NCBI GenBank assembly: GCA_036841525.1
Contig: DAITVZ010000090.1
Span: 1-14,745 of the forward strand
Direction of reading: 5' to 3'
DNA: 14,745 nt
DNA from: JAAYEA01 sp012689325
Lineage (GTDB): Bacteria > Chloroflexota > Anaerolineae > JAAYEA01
Positions 7,345 through 13,657 of this stretch are shown here, piece by piece (the first letter of the stretch is position 1; each line of letters begins with the position of its first letter). Position numbers and translations under genes: made by a program. Under the pieces are notes generated by a model that saw only the letters and a list, made by a program, of their open reading frames with translations, searched no databases and had not been told where the DNA came from.

Positions 7345-8433
7345 TCAGCGGGCCAGCACATAGTTCATCCCGCCCACCTGCCGGACCATGCCCTTCAGCT
7401 CCATCAGGGCCAGGGCGCTGCTGATCTCGGCGATGGGGAGGTTGGCGCGGCGGCGCAGCTCGTCGATGTGGAGGGGCTCGGCGGAGAGGAGCCGCAAGAC
7501 GCGCTCCTCCGTGTCGTTCTCCGGGATGATCTCCCGCATGACGGTCTGCTGCTCCACCATGCTCAGGTTCAGCTCGACCAGGATATCCTCCACCGAGAGG
7601 ATCAGCTTGGCCTCGCCGTTTTGGATCAGCTTGTTGGTGCCCCGGCTGTGGCGGTAGGTGATATTGCCGGGCACGGCAAAGACATCGCGCCCCTGTTCCA
7701 GCGCAAAGCGGGCGGTGATCATGGCCCCGCTCTGCTCGTCGCCCTCCACGATGACGCTCCCGAGGGTCAGCCCGCTGATGATGCGGTTGCGCGGCGGAAA
7801 GTTGTGGGCGTCGGGCTGGGTGCCCAGCGGGTAATCGGAGACGAGCGCCCCCGAGCGGGTGATGGCCTCGGCCAGGGCGCGGTGCTCGGGCGGGTAGATG
7901 ACGTCCAGGCCGCACCCCAGCACGGCGATGGTCCGGCCTCCCGCGTCCAGCGCCGCCTTGTGGGCGATGCCGTCGATGCCGCGGGCGAGGCCGCTCACCA
8001 CGGTGATATTGTTGTGAGCCAGGCCGGTGGCCAATTGCAGCGCCACCTCGCGGCCGTAGGTAGTGGCCCGCCGGGTGCCCACCACGGCGACCGCCCAATC
8101 GTCGGCGGCGGAGAGCTCGCCTTTGACATAAAGCACCGGCGGGGCGTCATCGGCCTCTTTCAGCAAACGGGGATAGGCGGCATCTTGCCAGGTGAGGAGG
8201 TGAACCTGGTGGGCGGCGAGCTTGGCCCATTCGTCGTCCAGCGAGAGGTCGGCCCGGGCGGCGACGACGTTCTCGATGGCGCGGCGGTCGAGCCCGGCGC
8301 TTTCCAGGTGGGCGGCGGGCGCATGCCAGGCGGCTTCCAGGCTACCGAACTGCTCCAGGAGCGCCCGAAAGCGGACCGGCCCAATGCGCGGGACGATATT
8401 GAAGCCCAGCCAGTATTTCTTCTCGTCGCTCAT
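7345..8433 (-). CDS. dprA: DNA-processing protein DprA
   Basis: DprA/Smf loads RecA on incoming single-stranded DNA during natural transformation and protects it. The 362-residue protein has an N-terminal helical SAM-like region (about 1-95), the Rossmann core (about 105-290) with VGTRRAT (118-124), VVSGLARGIDGIAH (145-158), LGCGLDVIYPPEH (172-184) and FPPRNRIISG (212-221), and a C-terminal winged-helix domain (about 305-362). All core motifs are present, so it looks functional. The ATG is only 14 bases after the T-tract of the rimM terminator, and the only upstream match to a ribosome-binding site is weak (GGGACG). The N-terminus (YWLGFNIVPRIGPVRF) is the conserved family start, so a later ATG is unlikely. 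Expression must depend on read-through or an unseen promoter inside rimM. Confidence 0.93.
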   Translation of the reverse strand: MSDEKKYWLGFNIVPRIGPVRFRALLEQFGSLEAAWHAPAAHLESAGLDRRAIENVVAARADLSLDDEWAKLAAHQVHLLTWQDAAYPRLLKEADDAPPVLYVKGELSAADDWAVAVVGTRRATTYGREVALQLATGLAHNNITVVSGLARGIDGIAHKAALDAGGRTIAVLGCGLDVIYPPEHRALAEAITRSGALVSDYPLGTQPDAHNFPPRNRIISGLTLGSVIVEGDEQSGAMITARFALEQGRDVFAVPGNITYRHSRGTNKLIQNGEAKLILSVEDILVELNLSMVEQQTVMREIIPENDTEERVLRLLSAEPLHIDELRRRANLPIAEISSALALMELKGMVRQVGGMNYVLAR

Positions 8434-8447
8434 AGGCGTCCCAGACG

Positions 8448-8481
8448 AAAAAAAGGGGCCGGACGTGGGGTGTCCGGCCCC
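8448..8481 (-). terminator. strong intrinsic terminator after rimM
   Basis: A perfect 10-bp stem GGGGCCGGAC/GTCCGGCCCC (8455-8464 with 8472-8481) has a 7-base loop. On the minus strand it is followed by seven T (8454-8448). It ends the ffh-rpsP-khpA-rimM transcript, or attenuates transcription into dprA. Confidence 0.93.
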
Positions 8482-8488
8482 TGGCTCG

Positions 8489-8998
8489 TTATTCCAGCCC
8501 TTCCATCAGTCGGACGAGCATCCGGCCTTCATGCAGGTCGATCTTGAGCACCACTTGTTTCAAGGCCGGGATGAGCAGTTCCTTGCCCTGATTGGAGAGG
8601 ACATAGACATCGGCGCTGCCGGTGGCCAGGATATCGGTCACCTCGCCGAGGAAACGTCCTTCCTCGGTCCAGGCCTGCAACCCGATGATCTGATGCTCAT
8701 AGTACTCGCCCTCTTCCAAGGGCACCGCCTCGGCCAGAGGGATATCCACCGCGAGGCCCCGCAGCGCCTCCGCCGATTCCTGGTCGTTCACTTCCTTGAA
8801 CTTGAGCAACGCCCACTGCTTGAACCAGCGCACGGCCTTGATCGTGTAGGGGGCGTGCTCTGGCCCCAGATAGACCACGAGGCGCGGCCTGAAGCGCTCG
8901 GGGAAATCGGTGGTGACGCTGACCTTGACCTCGCCCTGCACGCCACGCGGCGCCAGGATTTGGCCGATGTTAAGATACTCGGGCGGCTGCGCAGGCAT
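8489..8998 (-). CDS. rimM: ribosome maturation factor RimM
   Basis: RimM assists assembly of the 3' (head) domain of the 30S subunit and binds ribosomal protein S19. The 169-residue length is normal. The N-terminal barrel begins YLNIGQILAPRGVQGEVKVSV, and the C-terminal PRC-barrel domain contains EGEYYEHQIIGLQA (96-109) and the ELLIPALKQVVLKIDL strand with the conserved PA. It starts 6 bases after the khpA stop on the same strand and ends 8 bases before the terminator hairpin. Gene order rpsP-khpA-rimM is the classical one, but trmD and rplS, which commonly follow, are not here. Confidence 0.95.
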   Translation of the reverse strand: MPAQPPEYLNIGQILAPRGVQGEVKVSVTTDFPERFRPRLVVYLGPEHAPYTIKAVRWFKQWALLKFKEVNDQESAEALRGLAVDIPLAEAVPLEEGEYYEHQIIGLQAWTEEGRFLGEVTDILATGSADVYVLSNQGKELLIPALKQVVLKIDLHEGRMLVRLMEGLE

Positions 8999-9004
8999 GG
9001 CGGC

Positions 9005-9250
9005 TTACACGATTTCCAGGATGGCGCGCTTGCCTTCCCGCGTGGCGGCGATGCGGAGCAAGGTGCGCAGGGCATTGGCCACGCGGCCCTTTTTCCCGAT
9101 GACGCGCCCCATATCATCCGGGGCGACCCGCAGTTCATAGATGGTGGAATGCACGCTGGATAGCTTGTTGACGCGCACCTCATCGGGCTCATCGACCAGG
9201 GATTTAGCCACGAATTCAACGAGCTCCTGAATGCGGTCTCGCTCTTCCAT
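9005..9250 (-). CDS. khpA: KH-domain RNA-binding protein KhpA
   Basis: This is a small single-KH-domain RNA-binding protein (81 aa), usually coded beside rpsP and rimM and linked to RNA metabolism and cell division control in Gram-positive bacteria. The GxxG RNA-binding loop is GKKG in MGRVIGKKGRVANALRTLL. Two in-frame ATGs exist, at 9256 and 9250. The first overlaps the rpsP stop (TAATG) but is only 3 bases from the GGAGG at 9264-9260. The second is 9 bases away and is preferred. Using the first would add Met-Leu. Either way it is translationally coupled to rpsP. Confidence 0.92.
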   Translation of the reverse strand: MEERDRIQELVEFVAKSLVDEPDEVRVNKLSSVHSTIYELRVAPDDMGRVIGKKGRVANALRTLLRIAATREGKRAILEIV

Positions 9251-9255
9251 CAGCA

Positions 9256-9549
9256 TTAGCCTCCGGCGTTACGTGCCGCAGCGGCCGCCGCCTTTTGGCT
9301 CTCGAACGCAGCCATGACGCCCATCTTGTCCAGGATATGCCGAACGGCATCCGAAGGCTGCGCGCCCTGGCTGAGCCAGTACAGCGCGCGCTCCTGATCG
9401 ATGGTCATGCTGGGGGGTTCGGTCGTGGGCGTATAGTTGCCAATGTTCTCGATAAAGCGCCCGTTCTGCGGGGACTCGAGATCGGCCACCACGATGCGGA
9501 AATGCGCTTGGCGCTTGGCGCCCACTCGACGCAAACGAATCTTGACCAC
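9256..9549 (-). CDS. rpsP: 30S ribosomal protein S16
   Basis: S16 is a primary 30S assembly protein. The sequence MVKIRLRRVGAKRQAHFRIVVAD with ENIGNYTPTTEP and ALYWLSQGAQPSDAVRHIL is diagnostic, and the roughly 97-residue length is usual including an Ala-rich tail (AAAAAARNAGG). The frame also opens at GTG 9558, but the Shine-Dalgarno-like AAAGAGGTGA (9564-9555) would overlap that codon. It sits 5 bases before the GTG at 9549, whose product begins exactly like other S16 proteins. The start is therefore placed at 9549 (GTG). It follows ffh after 95 bases and touches khpA. Confidence 0.95.
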   Translation of the reverse strand: MVKIRLRRVGAKRQAHFRIVVADLESPQNGRFIENIGNYTPTTEPPSMTIDQERALYWLSQGAQPSDAVRHILDKMGVMAAFESQKAAAAAARNAGG

Positions 9550-9554
9550 TACTG

Positions 9555-9564
9555 TCACCTCTTT
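9555..9564 (-). promoter_or_regulatory. ribosome-binding site deciding the rpsP start
   Basis: AAAGAGGTGA lies 5 bases before GTG 9549 and overlaps the upstream in-frame GTG 9558, which makes the latter unusable as a start. Confidence 0.7.
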
Positions 9565-9615
9565 CTCAAATCTGGTCTGGCAAATATGGTTATGGAGGTC
9601 TGGATATCGACAAAG

Positions 9616-9645
9616 GGGCCGCGCCCTGGCTGGCCCGCTCGGCCC
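9616..9645 (-). other. GC-rich inverted repeat in the ffh-rpsP spacer
   Basis: GGGCCG (9616-9621) can pair with CGGCCC (9640-9645) across the ffh stop codon, with an 18-base interior that can fold further. On the minus strand it is followed by CCTTTG, with no real T-run. It may act as a weak attenuator or RNA-processing site in the otherwise featureless ffh-rpsP spacer, or be a chance GC-rich pairing. Confidence 0.25.
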
Positions 9646-10970
9646 TACCGCAACAGGTTGTTCAGCAACCCACGGCCCTTGCCGCTGGCGACCTGTTTCA
9701 TCATGCGCTGCATCTCTTGGAACTGCCGCAGCAACTGGTTGATCTCTTGCACCGACGTGCCGCTCCCCTTGGCGATGCGCCGCTTCCGGCTGGCGTTGAT
9801 GACGCCGGGATGTCGGCGCTCCTCCCGCGTCATGGAGCCGATCATGGCCTCGATCCGCTTCATCTGGCGATCGGTCGTCTCGGGCGAGATTTGCTTGCTC
9901 ACCGCGCCCAGGCCCGGGATCATCTCCAGGAGCTGGCTGATGGGCCCCATGCGTTTCACCTGCTGGAGCTGGTCCTGGAAATCCTCCAGGGTAAAGCTCG
10001 CCGTGCGCAGCTTGCGCTCCATCTTGCGGGCCTGTTCCTGGTCAAAGGTCGCCTCCGCCTTTTCGATCAGCGTCAGCATATCGCCCATGCCCAGGATGCG
10101 CGAGGCCAGACGGTCCGGGTGGAACGGCTCCAGCGCGTTGGTCTTTTCGCCGACGCCCAGGAACTTGATGGGCACGCCGGTCACGGCGCGGATGGAGAGC
10201 GCGGCGCCGCCGCGGGCGTCGCCGTCCACCTTGGTCAGGATTAGCCCGGTCAGGCCGACGCGCTGGTGGAACTGCTCGGCCACCTGCACCGCGTCCTGGC
10301 CGGTCATGGCGTCAGCCACCAGCAGCACCTCCGCCGGCTTGACCTTGGCCTTGATCTGCTCGAGTTCTCGCATCAACTCGTCATCGATGTGCAGCCGCCC
10401 CGAGGTGTCCAGGATGACAATGTTGTAGGCCCCCTCTTTGGCGCGTTGCACCGCGCGCGCGCAAATGTCCGGCGGGGTGGGGGCGGTGCCTTCGGCATGC
10501 ACCGGCACGTCGATCTGGCGGCCGAGCACCTCCAGTTGGGTGATGGCCGCGGGGCGGCGGGTGTCCGCAGCCACGAGCAGGGGCCGCTGGCCGCTCTTGC
10601 GCAAGCTCAGGGCCAGCTTGGCGGCCATGGTGGTCTTGCCGGAGCCTTGGAGGCCCACCAGCATCAGGACATGAGGAGCCACCCCGCCCAGGTTGAGCTT
10701 GCTTGGCTCGCCCAGGGTGGCCACCAGCTCCTCGTTGACGATCTTGATCACCTGCTGGGCGGGGGTGAGGCTTTGCAGCACATCAGACCCCACCGCGCGC
10801 TGACGGACGCGGTCAACGAACTCTTTGACCACCTTGAAATTGACGTCGGCCTCCAGGAGCGCCAGACGCACCTCGCGCAAGGCGACATTGACGTCGGCCT
10901 CGGTGAGGGCGCCCTTTCTGGAGAGGTTCTCAAAGACGCTTTGCAGTTTATCGGAAAGGCTCTCGAACAT
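9645..10970 (-). CDS. ffh: signal recognition particle protein Ffh
   Basis: Ffh is the SRP GTPase that targets nascent membrane and secreted proteins together with 4.5S RNA and FtsY. The 441-residue protein shows the N domain (1-90), the G domain with P-loop GLQGSGKT (106-113), DTRRPAA (136-142), DTSGRLHID (188-196) and TKVDGDARGG (246-255), and the methionine-rich M domain (about 325-441) with KGSGTSVQEINQLL and MQRMMKQ. The G3 motif reads DTSGR where DTAGR is usual, a mild change. The ATG at 10970 is preceded by a weak AAAAGGGCGG. It is the first gene of the long minus-strand operon and has a good promoter at 11003-11030. Confidence 0.97.
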   Translation of the reverse strand: MFESLSDKLQSVFENLSRKGALTEADVNVALREVRLALLEADVNFKVVKEFVDRVRQRAVGSDVLQSLTPAQQVIKIVNEELVATLGEPSKLNLGGVAPHVLMLVGLQGSGKTTMAAKLALSLRKSGQRPLLVAADTRRPAAITQLEVLGRQIDVPVHAEGTAPTPPDICARAVQRAKEGAYNIVILDTSGRLHIDDELMRELEQIKAKVKPAEVLLVADAMTGQDAVQVAEQFHQRVGLTGLILTKVDGDARGGAALSIRAVTGVPIKFLGVGEKTNALEPFHPDRLASRILGMGDMLTLIEKAEATFDQEQARKMERKLRTASFTLEDFQDQLQQVKRMGPISQLLEMIPGLGAVSKQISPETTDRQMKRIEAMIGSMTREERRHPGVINASRKRRIAKGSGTSVQEINQLLRQFQEMQRMMKQVASGKGRGLLNNLLR

Positions 10971-11002
10971 GTCCGCCCTTTTGCCCTGCTGCTAGAGTTT
11001 TC

Positions 11003-11030
11003 ATTCTATGCAAAATCGCCTTTTCGTCAA
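11003..11030 (-). promoter_or_regulatory. sigma-70-type promoter of the ffh operon
   Basis: On the minus strand: -35 TTGACG (11030-11025), a 16-base spacer, and -10 TAGAAT (11008-11003). Each box matches consensus at five of six bases. The expected leader before the ffh ATG is about 25 bases. It is divergent from the tRNA-Pro promoter, with the two -35 regions about 34 bases apart. Confidence 0.75.
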
Positions 11031-11063
11031 ACAGGGCAAGCGGCCGAGCCAGAGCGCGGGGAT

Positions 11064-11092
11064 TTGCATCAAATGCGAGAAAGTGCTATAAT
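11064..11092 (+). promoter_or_regulatory. extended -10 promoter for tRNA-Pro
   Basis: A perfect TATAAT (11087-11092) is preceded by TGC, an extended -10. A weak -35 TTGCAT (11064-11069) lies 17 bases upstream. The tRNA begins 11 bases after the -10. No clear terminator lies between the tRNA and the integrase gene, so this promoter may also reach the integrase. Confidence 0.8.
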
Positions 11093-11102
11093 CCTGCTCG
11101 TT

Positions 11103-11179
11103 CGGGGCGTGGCCCAGTCCGGTAGGGCACTTGAATGGGGTTCAAGTGGTCCGCGGTTCAAATCCGCGCGCCCCGACCA
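11103..11179 (+). tRNA. tRNA-Pro (anticodon GGG)
   Basis: A complete cloverleaf is present. The acceptor CGGGGCG pairs with CGCCCCG (11169-11175). The D-arm is GCCC...GGGC. The anticodon stem CTTGA/TCAAG has loop ATGGGGT, so the anticodon is GGG, decoding CCC and CCU. The T-arm CGCGG-TTCAAAT-CCGCG is perfect, the discriminator is A and CCA is encoded (11177-11179). The intact 3' half next to an integrase gene makes it the probable insertion target of the element to the right. Confidence 0.97.
11130..11179 (+). other. probable attachment site (attL) within the tRNA-Pro 3' half
   Basis: Tyrosine integrases commonly recombine at the anticodon-to-3'-end part of a tRNA gene, leaving the tRNA intact and a repeat at the far end. 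The integrase begins 73 bases after this tRNA. No second copy of the tRNA 3' end is present in the window, so the exact core and the other end cannot be given. This is an inference from position. Confidence 0.5.
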
Positions 11180-11221
11180 TAGAGCACCAAAAACCTTCGT
11201 TTGCCTAGGCTAGTGCGCCGC

Positions 11222-11244
11222 GGTTCCTCAAAAAAGGAGGAATC
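11222..11244 (+). promoter_or_regulatory. hairpin covering the integrase ribosome-binding site
   Basis: GGTTCCTC (11222-11229) pairs with GAGGAATC (11237-11244), giving an 8-bp stem with one G-T wobble around a 7-base A-rich loop. The stem contains most of the Shine-Dalgarno sequence GGAGGA (11236-11241), which is 12 bases from the ATG at 11253. When folded, the ribosome-binding site would be hidden. Confidence 0.5.
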
Positions 11245-11252
11245 CGGATCAC

Positions 11253-12212
11253 ATGATGCTGCATAAGGCCATCGAGGGTTTTTTCATTTCCCGCCGCGCC
11301 GATAACATCGCCGATACCACTTTGGCGATCTACCGCCACTACCTGCGCCTGTTCGCCGAACGCATTGGCGATGTGGAGATGGATCGCATTGACGCCGATC
11401 AAGTCGTCGCGTTCGCGGCGTGGCTGCAAACCGAGTACGTCCCCCAACGCCTCAACGGCGACACCGCCCCGCTCGCCGCGTCCTCCCTCGCCAACGCGTG
11501 GAGCGCCGTGCGCAGCCTGTTCGGCTGGGCGGAGCGCCGGTTGAACACGGGGCGGCCTGATCGCGCTTGGCAGCGGCCGCGGGTGCAATACGTCACCGTG
11601 CAGCCGTTCTCCGAGGAGGAGATGCGCCGGATGCTCGACGCCGCCCAGTTTACCCGACCTGCGGCCACCACGCGCCGCACCATCTTTCGCATGAAACGGC
11701 CCATGGGGAAGCGCGACAAGGCCATCGTGCTCCTGTTGCTGGATACGGGCATCCGCGCCTCGGAGCTCTGTCGCCTGCGCGTCGAGGATGTGGACCTCAA
11801 TAGCGGCATCGCCACCGTCAGGCCCCACGGCACCCGACAGAAGACCCATGGGCGGGCGGTGTTTCTCTCCAAACGCACCATCGAAGCGGTGTGGGACTAT
11901 CTGGCCAGTCGCACCGCCCACCCCGCCGATCCCGTGTTCATCAAGACGGATGGCCTTGTCATGGACCGCATGCGCCTGGCTCATCTAGTGAAGCGCATCG
12001 GCCTGCGCGCTGGCGTCGAGGGCGCGTACCCGCATCGTTTTCGCCACACCTTCGCCATTCAGTACCTGCGCAACGGCGGCGATCCTTTCACGCTGCAGCG
12101 CCTCCTGGGCCATCGCGACATGGACATGGTGCGCCGGTACCTGGCCTTGGCCGACGATGACGCGCAGCGAGCTCACAAGACCGCCTCGCCGGTGGACCGC
12201 TGGCGGCTCTAG
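11253..12212 (+). CDS. tyrosine recombinase (phage-type integrase)
   Basis: This 319-residue integrase catalyses site-specific insertion and excision of the element. It has an N-terminal SAM-like core-binding domain (about 4-95) and a C-terminal catalytic domain (about 115-310) with the full active set: R168 in DTGIRASEL, K197 in GTRQKTHG, H261 and R264 in PHRFRHTFAIQYL, H287 in LLGHRDM, and the nucleophile Y296 in MVRRYLALA. All are intact. The ATG at 11253 (a second follows at 11256) has AAAAGGAGGA 12 bases upstream, longer than ideal, and that site can be folded into a hairpin. It lies next to tRNA-Pro, reads away from it into the element, and its stop overlaps that of the convergent ribbon-helix-helix gene by 4 bases. 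XerC/D relatives look similar, but the tRNA context favours an element integrase. Confidence 0.93.
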   Translation: MMLHKAIEGFFISRRADNIADTTLAIYRHYLRLFAERIGDVEMDRIDADQVVAFAAWLQTEYVPQRLNGDTAPLAASSLANAWSAVRSLFGWAERRLNTGRPDRAWQRPRVQYVTVQPFSEEEMRRMLDAAQFTRPAATTRRTIFRMKRPMGKRDKAIVLLLLDTGIRASELCRLRVEDVDLNSGIATVRPHGTRQKTHGRAVFLSKRTIEAVWDYLASRTAHPADPVFIKTDGLVMDRMRLAHLVKRIGLRAGVEGAYPHRFRHTFAIQYLRNGGDPFTLQRLLGHRDMDMVRRYLALADDDAQRAHKTASPVDRWRL

Positions 12213-12436
12213 GCCGCCCCTTGCTTGGCCTGTTGCTCCCGCCAGGCCTCCCAGAGCACGCGGATCCCCGCGCTGAGGTTCCGCCCGCCCAGCTTGATCA
12301 GGTCGGCGATGGCCTCCTCCGGCAGCGTGACGCTGACGGCGACCATCTTGTCGGAGTACATGATCGGCCGCCCGGACGAACGACCGCCGCCGCGGGCGCG
12401 CCGTCTCGGCTTGGGCGCCGCCTCCTGGTGGGTCAT
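12209..12436 (-). CDS. small ribbon-helix-helix-like protein
   Basis: This 75-residue basic protein is probably a DNA-binding regulator of the element. After an Arg/Gly-rich tail (RRRARGGGRSSGR, about 11-23) comes a short beta strand VAVSVTLPEEA (32-42), a helix (ADLIKLG), a turn with NLSAGIRVL (53-61) and a second helix. This is the strand-helix-helix order of CopG/Arc-type proteins. AAAGGAG (12450-12444) lies 7 bases before the ATG at 12436. The reading frame stays open upstream, but that part is a shadow of the ArdC-like gene. It is last in the minus-strand block and ends tail to tail with the integrase, so it could regulate or assist recombination (inference). I recognise no closer family. 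Confidence 0.7.
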   Translation of the reverse strand: MTHQEAAPKPRRRARGGGRSSGRPIMYSDKMVAVSVTLPEEAIADLIKLGGRNLSAGIRVLWEAWREQQAKQGAA

Positions 12437-12477
12437 CTCGCCTCTCCTTTCCGTGCGATCTCTACGATATGATACGA

Positions 12478-13302
12478 TCATGGGACGGGGAGGGCAAGCG
12501 GGGGGAGGCTCGCCGCCTCCGGCGCCCCCTCCCCGTCCAGTTGGTCCAGGAGCGCCCTGGCGCAGCGGGCGATCCGCGTCCCGCTGGCGGTCAGCACGTC
12601 GGCCAGCACCTGGGGATCCTCCGACCAGTGGGCCAGGTAGCCGAAGCTGTAGCCCGACGAATCCAGGCCCAGTTGTTCGGACAGGATGTAGGCCACGCTC
12701 TCGGCCTCCAGCTCCTGCACGGCCCGATCGCCGTCCTCCTCCTGAGGGTGGCCGAGGGCTTGGTGGGCCAGCTCGTGCGCCAGCGTCTTGACCTTCTGGT
12801 TGGGGCTCAGGCCCGCCTTGATCAGGATCGCCCCGTCCCGGTTGGTCGCCCCGTTGGCCTCCATCCGCTCCACCTCGCGGAGGCGGTAGCCCTGCCCCTG
12901 CGCCACCGCGAGCAGCCGGGCGTAGTGGGCCAGGTGATCGTCGCCCTGCAGCAGTTGGATCACCTCCGGCAAGGGGGCGCCGTCGGTCTGCGCGACGTCG
13001 AAGACGCAGACGGTCTTGAACCAGATCCCGCCGATCTCCTCGCCATCGTCCCGCACCTTGCGGAACGGGACGGGCGCCAGGATGCGGATGCCCTGCTCCC
13101 CCCGCCGCACCTGCCGCCCCAGCGATTGCCAGGTGCGGTAGCCGGCGACGCGGGTCGCCTCCGGCCGCTGCATCAGGATCAGCATGGTGTTGTAAAAGCT
13201 GTAGCGGCGGAAGCGGGCCTGCACCTTGAGCCACTCCTGCCAGCGGTCGGAGCGCATCAGCTCCAGCGCCCCTTCTTTCACCCGTTGCACCTGTCCGTTC
13301 AT
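12478..13302 (-). CDS. ArdC-like antirestriction protein (ssDNA-binding domain + zinc metallopeptidase)
   Basis: This 274-residue protein has two domains. The N-terminal part (about 1-105) has the ArdC-type ssDNA-binding pattern: RYSFYNTMLILMQRPEATRV, then AGYRTWQSLGRQVRRGEQGI and RILAP. The C-terminal part (about 120-270) is a zincin-like peptidase with HELAH at 176-180 and a probable third zinc ligand, E201, in ELEAESVAY. ArdC-family proteins of conjugative plasmids protect incoming DNA from restriction. ImmA/IrrE-type peptidases cleave phage-type repressors, so regulation of the element is an alternative role. AAAGGAGG lies 7 bases before the ATG at 13302. The 82-base leader contains two hairpins. 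It follows an 86-residue unknown protein in the element's minus-strand block. Confidence 0.85.
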   Translation of the reverse strand: MNGQVQRVKEGALELMRSDRWQEWLKVQARFRRYSFYNTMLILMQRPEATRVAGYRTWQSLGRQVRRGEQGIRILAPVPFRKVRDDGEEIGGIWFKTVCVFDVAQTDGAPLPEVIQLLQGDDHLAHYARLLAVAQGQGYRLREVERMEANGATNRDGAILIKAGLSPNQKVKTLAHELAHQALGHPQEEDGDRAVQELEAESVAYILSEQLGLDSSGYSFGYLAHWSEDPQVLADVLTASGTRIARCARALLDQLDGEGAPEAASLPPLALPVP

Positions 13303-13321
13303 GCTCCTCCCTCCTTTGTCC

Positions 13322-13369
13322 TCGGGCTGATCTGCCCGATGAAAGGGGCTAACGTTTTCGGGTAGCCCC
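13322..13369 (-). other. two tandem hairpins in the leader of the ArdC-like gene
   Basis: Hairpin A is TCGGGC/GCCCGA (13322-13327 with 13334-13339), loop TGATCT. Hairpin B is GGGGCTA/TAGCCCC (13345-13351 with 13363-13369), loop of 11 bases. On the minus strand B comes first, followed only by CCTTTC, so it is at most a weak terminator for the upstream gene. Both sit in an 82-base non-coding leader just before a strong ribosome-binding site. Confidence 0.5.
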
Positions 13370-13384
13370 CTCGGATCGGATGGG

Positions 13385-13645
13385 TCAACCGCGATGCTTG
13401 GGGAACTTGAGGTCGCCGCCGCGAATCTGCACGGTGCGGGCGTAGCTGTATGCGCCGTACAGCCAGGGGTGCTTGTTCGCCAGCACGGTGCGCTCGGCGT
13501 CATCCAGTTCCAGCCCGAGCAGGCGATCCACCGCGTCTTGCAGGAGGTAGATGCCGCGCATCCAGCGGGTCAGGATCACCTCGAAGGTGAGCCCCGCCTG
13601 ATGCCCTGGTTCGCTCCGCTGCCCTTCGGTGCCCCGTTCGTCCAT
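13385..13645 (-). CDS. small protein of unknown function in the element
   Basis: Family not recognised. The 86-residue protein has a polar N-terminus (about 1-18), then a probably helical core with FEVILTRWMRGIYLLQDAVD (21-40) and LELDDAERTVLAN, and an aromatic stretch HPWLYGAYSYARTVQIRGGD near the C-terminus. There is no signal peptide or membrane segment. Its ribosome-binding site AAGGAG, 8 bases before the ATG, overlaps the TAA stop of the preceding gene, so the two are translationally coupled. It lies directly before the ArdC-like gene. Confidence 0.7.
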   Translation of the reverse strand: MDERGTEGQRSEPGHQAGLTFEVILTRWMRGIYLLQDAVDRLLGLELDDAERTVLANKHPWLYGAYSYARTVQIRGGDLKFPKHRG

Positions 13646-13657
13646 CCCTATCGCTCC

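Noticed and set aside
11203..11210. GCCTAGGC palindrome between tRNA-Pro and the integrase as an att core or operator
   Set aside because: Eight bases of perfect palindrome are not significant alone, and no second copy is seen in the window.
12437..13234. Upstream extension of the ribbon-helix-helix frame to 341 residues
   Set aside because: The extra part is low-complexity sequence antiparallel or out of frame to the ArdC-like coding region. An ideal ribosome-binding site lies directly before ATG 12436.
13303..13503. N-terminal extension of the ArdC-like frame (67 more residues)
   Set aside because: It would cross the upstream gene and the hairpin leader. The ATG at 13302 has a far better ribosome-binding site and the conserved domain starts just after it.
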